A DNA stretch of 64,000 nt from Billgrantia ethanolica (GTDB taxonomy: Bacteria > Pseudomonadota > Gammaproteobacteria > Pseudomonadales > Halomonadaceae), in NCBI RefSeq assembly GCF_021404305.1, contig NZ_JABFTX010000005.1, forward strand, positions 141,491-205,490, in the 5' to 3' direction. The position numbers were made by a program, and so were the translations under genes. Of this stretch, positions 54,409 to 64,000 are shown piece by piece; the first letter of the stretch is position 1, and each line of letters begins with the position of its first letter. The notes beneath the pieces were generated by a model. That model did no database searches and had not been told where the DNA came from. It saw only the letters and a program-made list of their open reading frames with translations.

Positions 54409-55164
54409 ATGAGCGATGCCCCCCACCTGCAGCCGACCCTGATCGTGCCCGACTGGCCGGCGCCGGCCAGTGTCGGAGCTTTCGTCACGACCCGCGAGAG
54501 CGGCCCCAGTCAGGGGGAGTTCGCCTGTTTCAATCCGGGCGATCAGGTGGGCGACAATCCGGCTCACGTGGCGCTGTGTCGTCGCTTGCTGGCCGATGAG
54601 ATCGACGACGAGCGGCCGCTGCTGTGGCTTCGGCAGGTGCATGGTGCACGGGTGCAGTCGAGCTACAGCGACAGCGTACCCGAGGCGGATGCCTCGGTGG
54701 CCTTCGATCGCGGCTACGCCTGCGTGGTGCTCACCGCCGATTGCCTGCCGGTGTTCTTCTGCGACCGCATGGGAACTCGGGTGGGGGTGGCCCACGCCGG
54801 CTGGCGCGGCCTGGCCGGCGGCGTGCTCGAGGCGGCGGTGGCTGCGCTCGGCGTACCCTCGGAAGAGATCATGGTCTGGCTGGGGCCGGCGATCTCCAAT
54901 GCCCAGTTCGAAGTCGGCCCCGAGGTGCAGCGGGCGTTCGTCGGCATCCATCCCGAAGCGGCAGCGGCGTTCGATCCCAGCCCCTATCGCCTGGGCCATT
55001 ACATGGCCGACCTCTACAAGCTCGCCCGCCTGCGCCTGGAGCGGCTGGGGGTCGCCCATATCAGCGGCGGTCACTTCTGCACCGCTTGCGAATCCCGTTT
55101 CTACTCCTACCGCCGCGACAACGGCAAGACCGGACGCATGGCCAGCGTGATCTGGCTACGCTGA
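54409..55164 (+). CDS. pgeF: PgeF, peptidoglycan editing factor (laccase domain)
   Basis: A 251-residue multicopper-oxidase-like/YfiH protein. Motifs RQVHGARV, VLTADCLPVFF, GVAHAGWRGLAGG and HFCTACE carry the conserved His/Cys metal residues. PgeF removes wrongly placed L-Ser-containing muropeptide precursors. It starts 9 bp after rluD. Confidence 0.95.
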   Translation: MSDAPHLQPTLIVPDWPAPASVGAFVTTRESGPSQGEFACFNPGDQVGDNPAHVALCRRLLADEIDDERPLLWLRQVHGARVQSSYSDSVPEADASVAFDRGYACVVLTADCLPVFFCDRMGTRVGVAHAGWRGLAGGVLEAAVAALGVPSEEIMVWLGPAISNAQFEVGPEVQRAFVGIHPEAAAAFDPSPYRLGHYMADLYKLARLRLERLGVAHISGGHFCTACESRFYSYRRDNGKTGRMASVIWLR

Positions 55165-55201
55165 TCCAGATCAAGCACGGTTCGCTTTCCCTGGTCGGCG
55201 A

Positions 55202-55230
55202 CTTGAAAGCCGGCCACGCTGACTCCATTG
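55202..55230 (+). promoter_or_regulatory. Sigma-32 heat-shock promoter of clpB
   Basis: CTTGAAA at 55202-55208 and CTCCATTG at 55223-55230 match the RpoH -35 and -10 elements with 14-bp spacing. It lies about 70 bp before the clpB start, as expected for a heat-shock gene. Confidence 0.75.
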
Positions 55231-55300
55231 AATCTGTCACCGATACGACAGGGCCAAGCGGTGCGTCCGAACGCGCCGCCACCCCGATGGAGGAAAGCGA

Positions 55301-57883
<2,583 letters not shown>

Positions 57884-57963
57884 TACATAACGTTACGTAT
57901 TGGCCGCTGCTCGATCCGGCAAACGACTACACTGTTTATAGGTTGCGTCCTGTAACCCCCTTG

Positions 57964-57992
57964 CCCGCCCGCACTCGCCGGCGGGTTTTTTT
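57964..57992 (+). terminator. Terminator after clpB
   Basis: A 6-bp GC stem (57964-57969 with 57980-57985) is followed directly by seven T residues, 80 bp past the clpB stop. Confidence 0.75.
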
Positions 57993-58396
57993 ATCCCACC
58001 GGTGCTTGCATGGCGGCTCACGGTTGACACTACCGCAAGGCTGTTGGAATCTTGAGCGTTCCTGATTTGCGGGCGCGGATTTCAGCGGGCAACCCCCCAT
58101 CCCCGCGCGAAGGGTAGGCCACACTGGCCTTTACCCGCCGAAGGACTACCGGATGCGGCCAACCGCCGCTTCTGGCCAATGCCCCGACGCGGCGATCCGC
58201 CGTGATGGGAATGCCCGGCTACCGCGAGCGCGGTCGTCGTAGTGCGTTCCCGATGAGAGTGCAGGCCCCAACAGGGCTAAATGCCAGGGTTTGGCATCAG
58301 GTGTCGGCTCGGCCGACAGCGGCATACCGCCGCACTCGAACCCGTGCCCATCAACGGGCGCGGATCGCACTCGAGACCTCCAGGGGAGATACACAA
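57993..58396 (+). promoter_or_regulatory. Structured leader upstream of ilvI
   Basis: About 400 bp without a gene before the GTG of ilvI. A TTGACA at 58024-58029 may be a -35 box, although the -10 region (TGGAAT) is weak. The leader holds several hairpins: 58112-58136, a short stem (ATGCCA/TGGCAT) around 58281-58297, GTCGG/CCGAC around 58304-58318 and CCCGT/ACGGG near 58341-58357. I see no leader peptide rich in Leu, Ile or Val codons. Regulation by leader structure is possible but not demonstrated. Confidence 0.4.
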
Positions 58397-60121
58397 GTGG
58401 AATTGCTTTCCGGCGCGGATATGATCGCCCGATTCCTGCAGGATGAAGGCGTCGAATACATCTATGGCTATCCGGGCGGCGCAGCGCTGCACATCTACGA
58501 CGCACTGTTCCGTCAGGACAAGGTCAAGCACATCCTGGTACGCCACGAACAGGCGGCCACCCATGCCGCCGACGGCTATGCCCGGGCCTCCGGCAAGCCC
58601 GGCGTGGTGCTGGTCACCTCCGGCCCCGGTGCCACCAACGCCGTCACCGGCATCGCTACCGCCTACATGGACTCGATACCCATGGTGGTGCTGTGCGGGC
58701 AGGTGATGAGCCACCTGATCGGCGATGACGCCTTCCAGGAGACCGACATCATCGGCGTGACGCGGCCGATCGTGAAGCATAGCTTCTCGATCAAGCATCC
58801 GACCGAGATTCCCGAAGTGCTGAAGAAGGCCTTCTATCTGGCCGCGACGGGTCGGCCCGGCCCGGTGGTGGTGGACATACCCAAGGACATGACCGCTCCC
58901 ACCGAGCGCTATGAGTACGTCTATCCGAAGAAGGTCAAGCTGCGCTCCTACAACCCGGTGGCGCGGGGCCATACCGGTCAGATCAAGAAGGCCGTGGAGA
59001 TGATGCTCAAGGCCAAGCGCCCGGTCTTCTACACCGGCGGCGGGGTCATCACCGGGCGTGCCTGCGAAGGACTCACCGATCTGGTCAAGCGGCTCGGCTA
59101 CCCCATCACCACCACACTGATGGGTATCGGCGCCTATCCGCAGAGCGACAGGCAGTGCCTGGGCTGGCTCGGCATGCACGGCTCCTACGAGTCGAACATG
59201 GCCATGCACCATGCCGACCTGATCATCGCCATCGGCGCGCGCTTCGACGACCGGGTGACCAACAACACCTCCAAGTTCTGTCCCACGGCCAAGATCATCC
59301 ATGTCGACATCGACCCCAGCTCCGTCTCAAAGACGGTGCGCGCCGACGTGCCCATCGTGGGGCCGGCGGCCAGCGTCATCGACGAGATGATCAGTCTGGT
59401 GCAGGGCAAGGAGATCGCTCACCCCGAGGCGCTGACCGAGTGGTGGCAGAAGATCGACGGCTGGCGCGAGGAGCGCCGCGGCAAGCTCTACGAGCCCTCG
59501 AAGCCCGGCGAGCAGCTCAAGCCTCAGGAGGTGATCGAGGCGCTGTGCGAAATCACTCGCGGTGAGGCCTATGTGACCACCGACGTGGGCCAGCATCAGA
59601 TGTTCGCGGCCCAGTACTACAAGTTCGATAAGCCCAACCGCTTCATCACCTCGGGCGGGCTCGGCACCATGGGCTTCGGCTTCCCGGCGGCCATGGGCAT
59701 CAAGCAGAACTTCCCGGACGAGCAGGTCATCTGTGTCACCGGCGAGGGTAGTTTCCAGATGATGATGCAGGAGCTCTCCACCTGTAAGCAGTTCGGTGGT
59801 GGGGTCAAGATCATCAACCTGAACAACGCCTCGCTGGGCATGGTGCGCCAGTGGCAGGACCTCAACTACAAGTCCCGCCATGCCCACTCCTACATGGAGT
59901 CGCTGCCCGATTTCGCCAAGCTGATCGAGGCCTATGGCTTCACGGCGTTGCGGGTGGAGACGATGGACGAGCTGCGCCCGGCGCTGGAACGCACCTTTGC
60001 CGACAAGCACGAGCTGGTGTTCGTCGATGTCATCGTCGACCCGCGCGAGCACGTTTATCCGATGCAGGTGCCCCTCGGCTCCATGCGTGACATGCTGCTT
60101 TCCAAGACGGAGCGGACCTGA
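58397..60121 (+). CDS. ilvI: Acetolactate synthase, large subunit (biosynthetic)
   Basis: A 574-residue thiamine-diphosphate enzyme of branched-chain amino acid synthesis. The TPP-activating Glu lies in RHEQAATHAADGYARASG (about 48-65), the FAD-binding region follows, and GEGSFQMMMQELSTCKQF near residue 455 is the TPP/Mg motif. The GTG at 58397, preceded by a good AGGGGAG site, gives the normal length; the open frame upstream is Arg-rich and unlike the family. Its TGA overlaps the ilvH start by one base. Confidence 0.95.
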   Translation: MELLSGADMIARFLQDEGVEYIYGYPGGAALHIYDALFRQDKVKHILVRHEQAATHAADGYARASGKPGVVLVTSGPGATNAVTGIATAYMDSIPMVVLCGQVMSHLIGDDAFQETDIIGVTRPIVKHSFSIKHPTEIPEVLKKAFYLAATGRPGPVVVDIPKDMTAPTERYEYVYPKKVKLRSYNPVARGHTGQIKKAVEMMLKAKRPVFYTGGGVITGRACEGLTDLVKRLGYPITTTLMGIGAYPQSDRQCLGWLGMHGSYESNMAMHHADLIIAIGARFDDRVTNNTSKFCPTAKIIHVDIDPSSVSKTVRADVPIVGPAASVIDEMISLVQGKEIAHPEALTEWWQKIDGWREERRGKLYEPSKPGEQLKPQEVIEALCEITRGEAYVTTDVGQHQMFAAQYYKFDKPNRFITSGGLGTMGFGFPAAMGIKQNFPDEQVICVTGEGSFQMMMQELSTCKQFGGGVKIINLNNASLGMVRQWQDLNYKSRHAHSYMESLPDFAKLIEAYGFTALRVETMDELRPALERTFADKHELVFVDVIVDPREHVYPMQVPLGSMRDMLLSKTERT

Positions 60122-60612
60122 TGCGCCATATCATCTCGATTCTCATGGAAAACGAACCGGGCGCACTGTCTCGCGTGGTAGGGCTGTTCTCGCAGCGCAA
60201 CTTCAACATCGAGACGCTCAACGTGGCGCCCACCGAGGATCCGTCGCTGTCGCGGCTGACCGTGACTACCGTCGGTGACGACCGGGTGATCGAGCAGATC
60301 ACCAAGCACCTCAACAAGCTGATCGACGTGATCAAGCTGGTCGACCTCACCGAGGGCAACCATATCGAGCGCGAGCTGATGCTGGTGAAGGTCAAGGCGC
60401 TGGGAGCGGCCCGCGACGAGGTCAAGCGGACCGTCGACATCTTCCGCGCGCAGATCGTCGACGTCACCCCGAGCCTCTACACGGTGCAGATCACCGGCGA
60501 TGCGCCCAAGCTCGATGCGTTCCTGCAGGCCATGGGGCCGGTTGGGATTCTCGAAGTGGCGCGGACCGGGGTGTCGGGCATCGCCCGCGGCGATAAAGTG
60601 CTTTCGCTCTGA
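60121..60612 (+). CDS. ilvH: Acetolactate synthase, small regulatory subunit
   Basis: A 163-residue protein with an N-terminal ACT domain (MRHIISILMENEPGALSRVV) that binds valine for feedback control, and a C-terminal ACT-like half. Translationally coupled to the large subunit. Matches IlvN/IlvH in length and sequence. Confidence 0.96.
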   Translation: MRHIISILMENEPGALSRVVGLFSQRNFNIETLNVAPTEDPSLSRLTVTTVGDDRVIEQITKHLNKLIDVIKLVDLTEGNHIERELMLVKVKALGAARDEVKRTVDIFRAQIVDVTPSLYTVQITGDAPKLDAFLQAMGPVGILEVARTGVSGIARGDKVLSL

Positions 60613-60658
60613 GTTACGACTGCGTTCGTGACGTAAATCTACCTTCTGCAGTATGTCT

Positions 60659-60682
60659 AGCCGCCCTACGGGGCGGCTTTTT
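60659..60682 (+). terminator. Terminator after ilvIH
   Basis: An 8-bp GC stem (60659-60666 with 60671-60678) is followed by five T residues. It ends the ilvIH transcript between it and the convergent ilvY. Confidence 0.85.
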
Positions 60683-60696
60683 GTTGGCTGGCTCTG

Positions 60697-61584
60697 TCAG
60701 CGCTCCTCGACCTCGTCCCACAACGCCTGGATCAGCGGGCTCTTCAACTGGCGGTGGAGAACGCAAAGCCCGACATCATAATGGGGCAGCTCGGGTTTGA
60801 CCGGCAGTACCCGCACCCGCTGGGCCAGGGGGCTATTGTCGAGCACGATTCGCGGCACCACGCCGATGCCGAAGCCGAGCCCCACCATGCTGACGATCGC
60901 CTCGTGACCGGCTACCTGAGCGTAGATGCTGGGCGGCACGCCCAAGGCGCGAAACCAGGTGTCCGCATATTCCCGTGACAGTCCTGCCTCGGAGAGAATC
61001 ATCGGCACGTTGCGCCACTGTTCGATGGAGGGAGAGTCGGGCGTGGCGGGAATCCACTCGGCCTGGGCCATCGGGGCAATGAACACCAGCGGCGAGCGGG
61101 TCAGTGACTTGAAGGCCAGGCCGGCCGGCATGCTGCGGGGCCGCGGTGTGATGGCCATATCCTCCTCTCCGGCCAGCACCCGGCCCATCGACTCCGCCGG
61201 ATCGCCGGTATGCAGCTTGAGTTCGATGCGCGGGTGGCGCTGACGGACGTCGCTGAGCAGGTCGTAGAGGAAGCTGTAGCTGGCGGTGACCGAGCAGTAA
61301 ATGCTGATTTCTCCGGCAAGCTCGCCGGCCTGGCTGCCCAGGGCGTGGCGCAGCAGCTCCCATTGGTGCAACGCCTCACGGGCGTATTGCTGAAAGCGTT
61401 GGCCCTGACGGGTCAGGGCGACGTGCCGGTTGTCGCGCACGAACAGCGGCGCATCGAGGGTCTCTTCGAGCTGGCGGATCGTCCGTGAGAGCGTCGAAGG
61501 GCTGACGTGACAAAGCTCGCTGGCACGACTGAAGTGCAGCGTATCTGCCAGAGCGAGAAACTGCTTGAGGGGGCGCATATCCAT
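60697..61584 (-). CDS. ilvY: IlvY, LysR-family regulator of ilvC
   Basis: A 295-residue LysR-type regulator. The N-terminal helix-turn-helix (MDMRPLKQFLALADTLHFSR, then SPSTLSRTIRQLEE) is the IlvY type, which activates ilvC in response to acetolactate or acetohydroxybutyrate. It is divergently arranged with ilvC across a 180-bp operator region, the classical arrangement. Confidence 0.93.
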   Translation of the reverse strand: MDMRPLKQFLALADTLHFSRASELCHVSPSTLSRTIRQLEETLDAPLFVRDNRHVALTRQGQRFQQYAREALHQWELLRHALGSQAGELAGEISIYCSVTASYSFLYDLLSDVRQRHPRIELKLHTGDPAESMGRVLAGEEDMAITPRPRSMPAGLAFKSLTRSPLVFIAPMAQAEWIPATPDSPSIEQWRNVPMILSEAGLSREYADTWFRALGVPPSIYAQVAGHEAIVSMVGLGFGIGVVPRIVLDNSPLAQRVRVLPVKPELPHYDVGLCVLHRQLKSPLIQALWDEVEER

Positions 61585-61615
61585 CGAGCCATTATTGCAT
61601 AAATTGGCATGTCGT

Positions 61616-61641
61616 GTTGCAAATATCGCGTTTTACGCAAC
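61616..61641. promoter_or_regulatory. Probable IlvY operator in the ilvY-ilvC intergenic region
   Basis: An imperfect dyad GTTGC-N16-GCAAC (61616-61641) is present in the divergent promoter region, with a related TTGCATAAATTGGCAT around 61595-61610. Paired dyads of this type are usual for IlvY. Binding is inferred. Confidence 0.55.
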
Positions 61642-61764
61642 GTGCGTGCGGCGTTATGGTAGCCACATCGAAAGAGCCGACTCCCAGCGCCGCGACAGAC
61701 GGCGCGGGTGGCCGTCAACGCTGACACGACACTTCGCCAACCTTCACTTTCAGGAGCAATACAC

Positions 61765-62781
61765 ATGCACGTCTACTACGACAAGGACTGCGACCTCGCC
61801 CTCATCCAGGGCAAGAAGGTCACCATCGTGGGTTACGGTTCCCAGGGCCATGCCCATGCCAACAACCTCAAGGAGTCCGGTGTCGACGTCACCGTCGCGC
61901 TGCGCCCGGGTTCGTCCTCCGCGGCCAAGGCCGAAGGGGCCGGCCTCAAGGTTGCCAGCGTCGAAGAAGCGTGCAAGGCGGCCGACGTGGTGATGGTGCT
62001 GGCGCCTGACGAAAATCAGAAGGCGATCTACGAGAACCAGATCGAGCCGAACCTGAAGCAGGGCGCCACCCTGGCCTTCGCCCACGGCTTCAACATCCAC
62101 TACAACCAGATCGAGCCGCGCAAGGATCTCGACGTGATCATGGTCGCGCCCAAGGCGCCGGGTCACACCGTTCGCTCCGAGTTCGTCAAGGGCGGCGGTA
62201 TTCCCGACCTGATCGCCATCCATCAGGATGCTTCCGGCAAGGCCAAAGAGCTCGCGCTCTCCTATGCCGCAGCTATTGGCGGCGGTCGGAGCGGCATCAT
62301 CGAGACCACCTTCAAGGACGAGACCGAAACCGACCTGTTCGGTGAACAAGCCGTTCTCTGCGGCGGCGCGGTCGAGCTGGTCAAGGCCGGCTTCGAAACC
62401 CTTACCGAAGCGGGCTACGCTCCGGAGATGGCCTACTTCGAGTGTCTGCACGAGCTCAAGCTGATTGTCGACCTGATGTACGAAGGCGGCATCGCCAACA
62501 TGAACTACTCCATCTCCAACAACGCGGAGTATGGCGAGTACGTGACCGGCCCCGAGGTGATCAACGAGCAGTCCCGTCAGGCCATGCGCAACGCACTCAA
62601 GCGCATCCAGACCGGCGAGTACGCCAAGATGTTCATCCAGGAAGGCAACACCAACTACCCCTCGATGACTGCCCGTCGTCGCCTCAATGCCGAGCATGAG
62701 ATCGAGCAGGTGGGTGCCAAGCTGCGTGGCATGATGCCGTGGATCGCGGCCAACCAGCTGGTGGACAAGTCCAAGAACTGA
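61765..62781 (+). CDS. ilvC: Ketol-acid reductoisomerase (class I)
   Basis: A 338-residue KARI. The NADP-binding GYGSQGHAHANNL (about 24-36) and metal-binding ETDLFGEQAVLCGG (about 189-202) and HELKLIVDLMYEGG motifs are present. It converts acetolactate to dihydroxyisovalerate in valine, leucine and isoleucine synthesis. AGGAG precedes ATG 61765. Short class I length. Confidence 0.97.
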   Translation: MHVYYDKDCDLALIQGKKVTIVGYGSQGHAHANNLKESGVDVTVALRPGSSSAAKAEGAGLKVASVEEACKAADVVMVLAPDENQKAIYENQIEPNLKQGATLAFAHGFNIHYNQIEPRKDLDVIMVAPKAPGHTVRSEFVKGGGIPDLIAIHQDASGKAKELALSYAAAIGGGRSGIIETTFKDETETDLFGEQAVLCGGAVELVKAGFETLTEAGYAPEMAYFECLHELKLIVDLMYEGGIANMNYSISNNAEYGEYVTGPEVINEQSRQAMRNALKRIQTGEYAKMFIQEGNTNYPSMTARRRLNAEHEIEQVGAKLRGMMPWIAANQLVDKSKN

Positions 62782-62807
62782 TTGTCCGTCTGGCGCATGT
62801 GTTGCAC

Positions 62808-62836
62808 CCAAGGGCGCGGATTTTCCGCGCCCTTGG
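62808..62836 (+). terminator. Hairpin after ilvC
   Basis: A perfect 13-bp GC stem (62808-62820 with 62824-62836) with a TTT loop follows the ilvC stop by 26 bp. No T-run follows, so it may act mainly as a 3'-end stabiliser or weak terminator. Confidence 0.55.
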
Positions 62837-62935
62837 CGTTCTGGTGGCCCGCATGTGCACTGTCCGCTGCGATATCTCGGTGTAGAATGTGAACAATACC
62901 TTCGGGTGAACCCATTCTGGCAACGGACGAGACGA

Positions 62936-63814
62936 ATGAGTCAGGAGCCCCGCAACACCGAGCACGACAATTCCCGCGACGCCCCGGAGCCTTGCCCCAC
63001 TGAGGGCAAGAGGGAGCCACCGGCCGAAGAGGATCTGGCCGCCGCCTTCGTGCGTGAGACGGAGGTGATCGAAGAGTCGATCGAGAATGGCAAGAAGGTG
63101 CGGCGCAAGGGCATCTATCTGCTGCCCAACCTCTTCACCACATCAGCTCTATTCGCCGGCTTCTTCTCGGTGGTGGCGGGTATCAACGGGGACTTCACCG
63201 CCGCTGCCGTGGCCATCTTCATTGCCATGGTGCTGGATGGGCTGGACGGCCGGGTGGCTCGCCTGACCAATACCCAGAGCGCTTTCGGCGCCGAGTACGA
63301 CAGCCTCTCCGACATGCTCTCCTTCGGCGTGGCGCCGGCATTGGTGGCGTTCACCTGGATACTCCAGGACATCGGCAAGACCGGCTGGGTGGTGGCGTTT
63401 CTCTACGTCGCCTGCGCGGCGCTGCGGCTGGCTCGCTTCAACGTCCAGCTCGGTAGCGTCGACAAGAAGTGGTTCATTGGCCTCCCTAGTCCTTCGGCGG
63501 CAGCCTTCGTGGCGGCCAGCGTCTGGACCTTCCACAGCTTCGATGCCGAGGCCTTCGGCTTCAAGCTGCTGATGCTGTTCGTGGTGGCAACCGCCGGTAT
63601 CCTGATGGTCAGCAATATTCGCTATTACAGCTTCAAGGAGATCGATCTCAAGGGACCGGTGCCTTTCGTGGTGCTGCTGGCCATCGTGCTCGGCTTCGTG
63701 GTGATCTCGGTCGAGCCTTCGGTGATGCTGCTGCTGCTGTTTGGCGCCTACGTGGCGTCCGGCCCGACGCTTGCCGCCATGCGCAAGATGAAACACTCAC
63801 CGCCCTCGAGCTGA
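62936..63814 (+). CDS. pssA: CDP-diacylglycerol-serine O-phosphatidyltransferase
   Basis: A 292-residue membrane enzyme of the CDP-alcohol phosphotransferase family. The signature D-G-x2-A-R-x8-G-x3-D-x3-D lies at residues 104-126 (D104, G105, A108, R109, G118, D122, D126). It makes phosphatidylserine, precursor of phosphatidylethanolamine. The first about 60 residues are acidic and hydrophilic, an N-terminal extension. ATG 62936 is used; a weak GGACGAGA site precedes it. Confidence 0.95.
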   Translation: MSQEPRNTEHDNSRDAPEPCPTEGKREPPAEEDLAAAFVRETEVIEESIENGKKVRRKGIYLLPNLFTTSALFAGFFSVVAGINGDFTAAAVAIFIAMVLDGLDGRVARLTNTQSAFGAEYDSLSDMLSFGVAPALVAFTWILQDIGKTGWVVAFLYVACAALRLARFNVQLGSVDKKWFIGLPSPSAAAFVAASVWTFHSFDAEAFGFKLLMLFVVATAGILMVSNIRYYSFKEIDLKGPVPFVVLLAIVLGFVVISVEPSVMLLLLFGAYVASGPTLAAMRKMKHSPPSS

Positions 63815-63831
63815 GTGGCTGCGTGATCTTC

Positions 63832-63854
63832 GACGCCCGCCCCGTGCGGGCGTC
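63832..63854 (+). terminator. Hairpin after pssA
   Basis: A perfect 9-bp stem (63832-63840 with 63846-63854) with loop CCCGT is followed by a moderately T-rich GTCGTCTTCCCTT. Confidence 0.55.
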
Positions 63855-63880
63855 GTCGTCTTCCCTTCTAGCGAAAAACC

Positions 63881-63914
63881 ATCCACAGCCGCTCGCCTGC
63901 GAGCGGCTGTGGAT
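63881..63914. repeat. 34-bp palindrome with DnaA-box-like ends
   Basis: A perfect inverted repeat (63881-63896 with 63899-63914, 2-nt loop). Its right end contains TGTGGATAA at 63908-63916, an exact reverse complement of the TTATCCACA DnaA box; the left end (CCATCCACA) is a near match. It lies directly upstream of the promoter at 63958. Confidence 0.75.
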
Positions 63915-63933
63915 AAGCCGCTGTGTTGCGCCC

Positions 63934-63986
63934 CTGAAATTTTTTTACAGCCGCCCCTTGCGGGGCTCGGGGGAAAGCCGTAAAGT
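63934..63986 (+). promoter_or_regulatory. Strong sigma-70 promoter with UP-like element, possibly of an rRNA operon
   Basis: TTGCGG (63958-63963) and TAAAGT (63981-63986) are spaced by 17 bp, with an A/T-rich block at 63937-63947 (AAATTTTTTTA) in the UP-element position. The GC-rich sequence after the -10 box resembles the discriminator of rRNA P1 promoters. The downstream gene is outside the window, so assignment to an rrn operon is inference. Confidence 0.5.
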
Positions 63987-64000
63987 ACGCATCCGCTGCC

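Noticed and set aside
63881..63916. Possible replication origin
   Set aside because: Only one exact and one partial DnaA box, no AT-rich unwinding region and no dnaA/dnaN/gidA neighbours.

Overview
The window is about 64 kb of high-GC (roughly two-thirds G+C), gene-dense chromosomal DNA. The gene content points to a halophilic or halotolerant gammaproteobacterium of the Halomonadaceae (Halomonas-like): a BCCT osmolyte transporter, rluD-pgeF-clpB and ilvIH/ilvY/ilvC-pssA in gammaproteobacterial order, and a PQQ/quinoprotein cluster of the kind found in Pseudomonas and Halomonas. The genus is inferred from gene order and protein style, not from a marker gene. I see no prophage, insertion sequence, CRISPR array, tRNA or rRNA gene inside the window.

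Layout. (1) 1-9.7 kb: two tandem BenE-type benzoate transporters (the first cut by the window edge), a P-loop protein of unknown function, a LysR regulator, and then a tandem glycine riboswitch ahead of a DadA-like FAD oxidoreductase, a DUF3311/sodium-solute symporter pair and a HipO-like M20 amidohydrolase. Together these look like a locus for uptake and breakdown of a glycine-containing compound. (2) 9.8-17.7 kb: formaldehyde detoxification (gfa, frmA) followed by a complete pqqABCDEF set, all on the minus strand, including the 23-residue pqqA. (3) 18.0-26.6 kb: a lanthanide-type PQQ alcohol dehydrogenase (XoxF/ExaF-like) with its cytochrome c, a XoxJ-like binding protein and a PedABC-like ABC system, plus two secreted proteins on the other strand. 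Regions 2 and 3 form one functional unit: cofactor synthesis, periplasmic alcohol oxidation, electron transfer, and removal of the aldehyde product. (4) 26.9-34.8 kb: azlCD, an LLM flavin oxidoreductase, a BCCT transporter, an extensin-like protein and an XpaC/TelA pair. (5) 34.9-43.1 kb: a diguanylate cyclase with an internally duplicated periplasmic binding protein, a PQQ-type sugar dehydrogenase, UMF1 and TSUP transporters, a secreted MetX-like hydrolase and a retropepsin-like protein. (6) 43.1-50.7 kb: a BrkB-family protein, nitronate monooxygenase, a FAN1-like nuclease with a nuclease-helicase fusion, and small membrane and pilin-like proteins. (7) 50.8-64 kb: housekeeping genes nadE, bamD, rluD, pgeF, clpB (with a sigma-32 promoter), ilvIH, ilvY, ilvC and pssA, ending in a strong promoter with an UP-like element that probably belongs to an rRNA operon just outside the window.

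Most of the window is recognisable. The least explained parts are the glycine-riboswitch locus and its possible hippurate-like substrate, two uncharacterised secreted proteins in the quinoprotein cluster, the duplicated binding protein coupled to a GGDEF enzyme, the P-loop protein at 2.3-4.05 kb, and an orphan terminator with a 17-bp tandem repeat near 26.8 kb.
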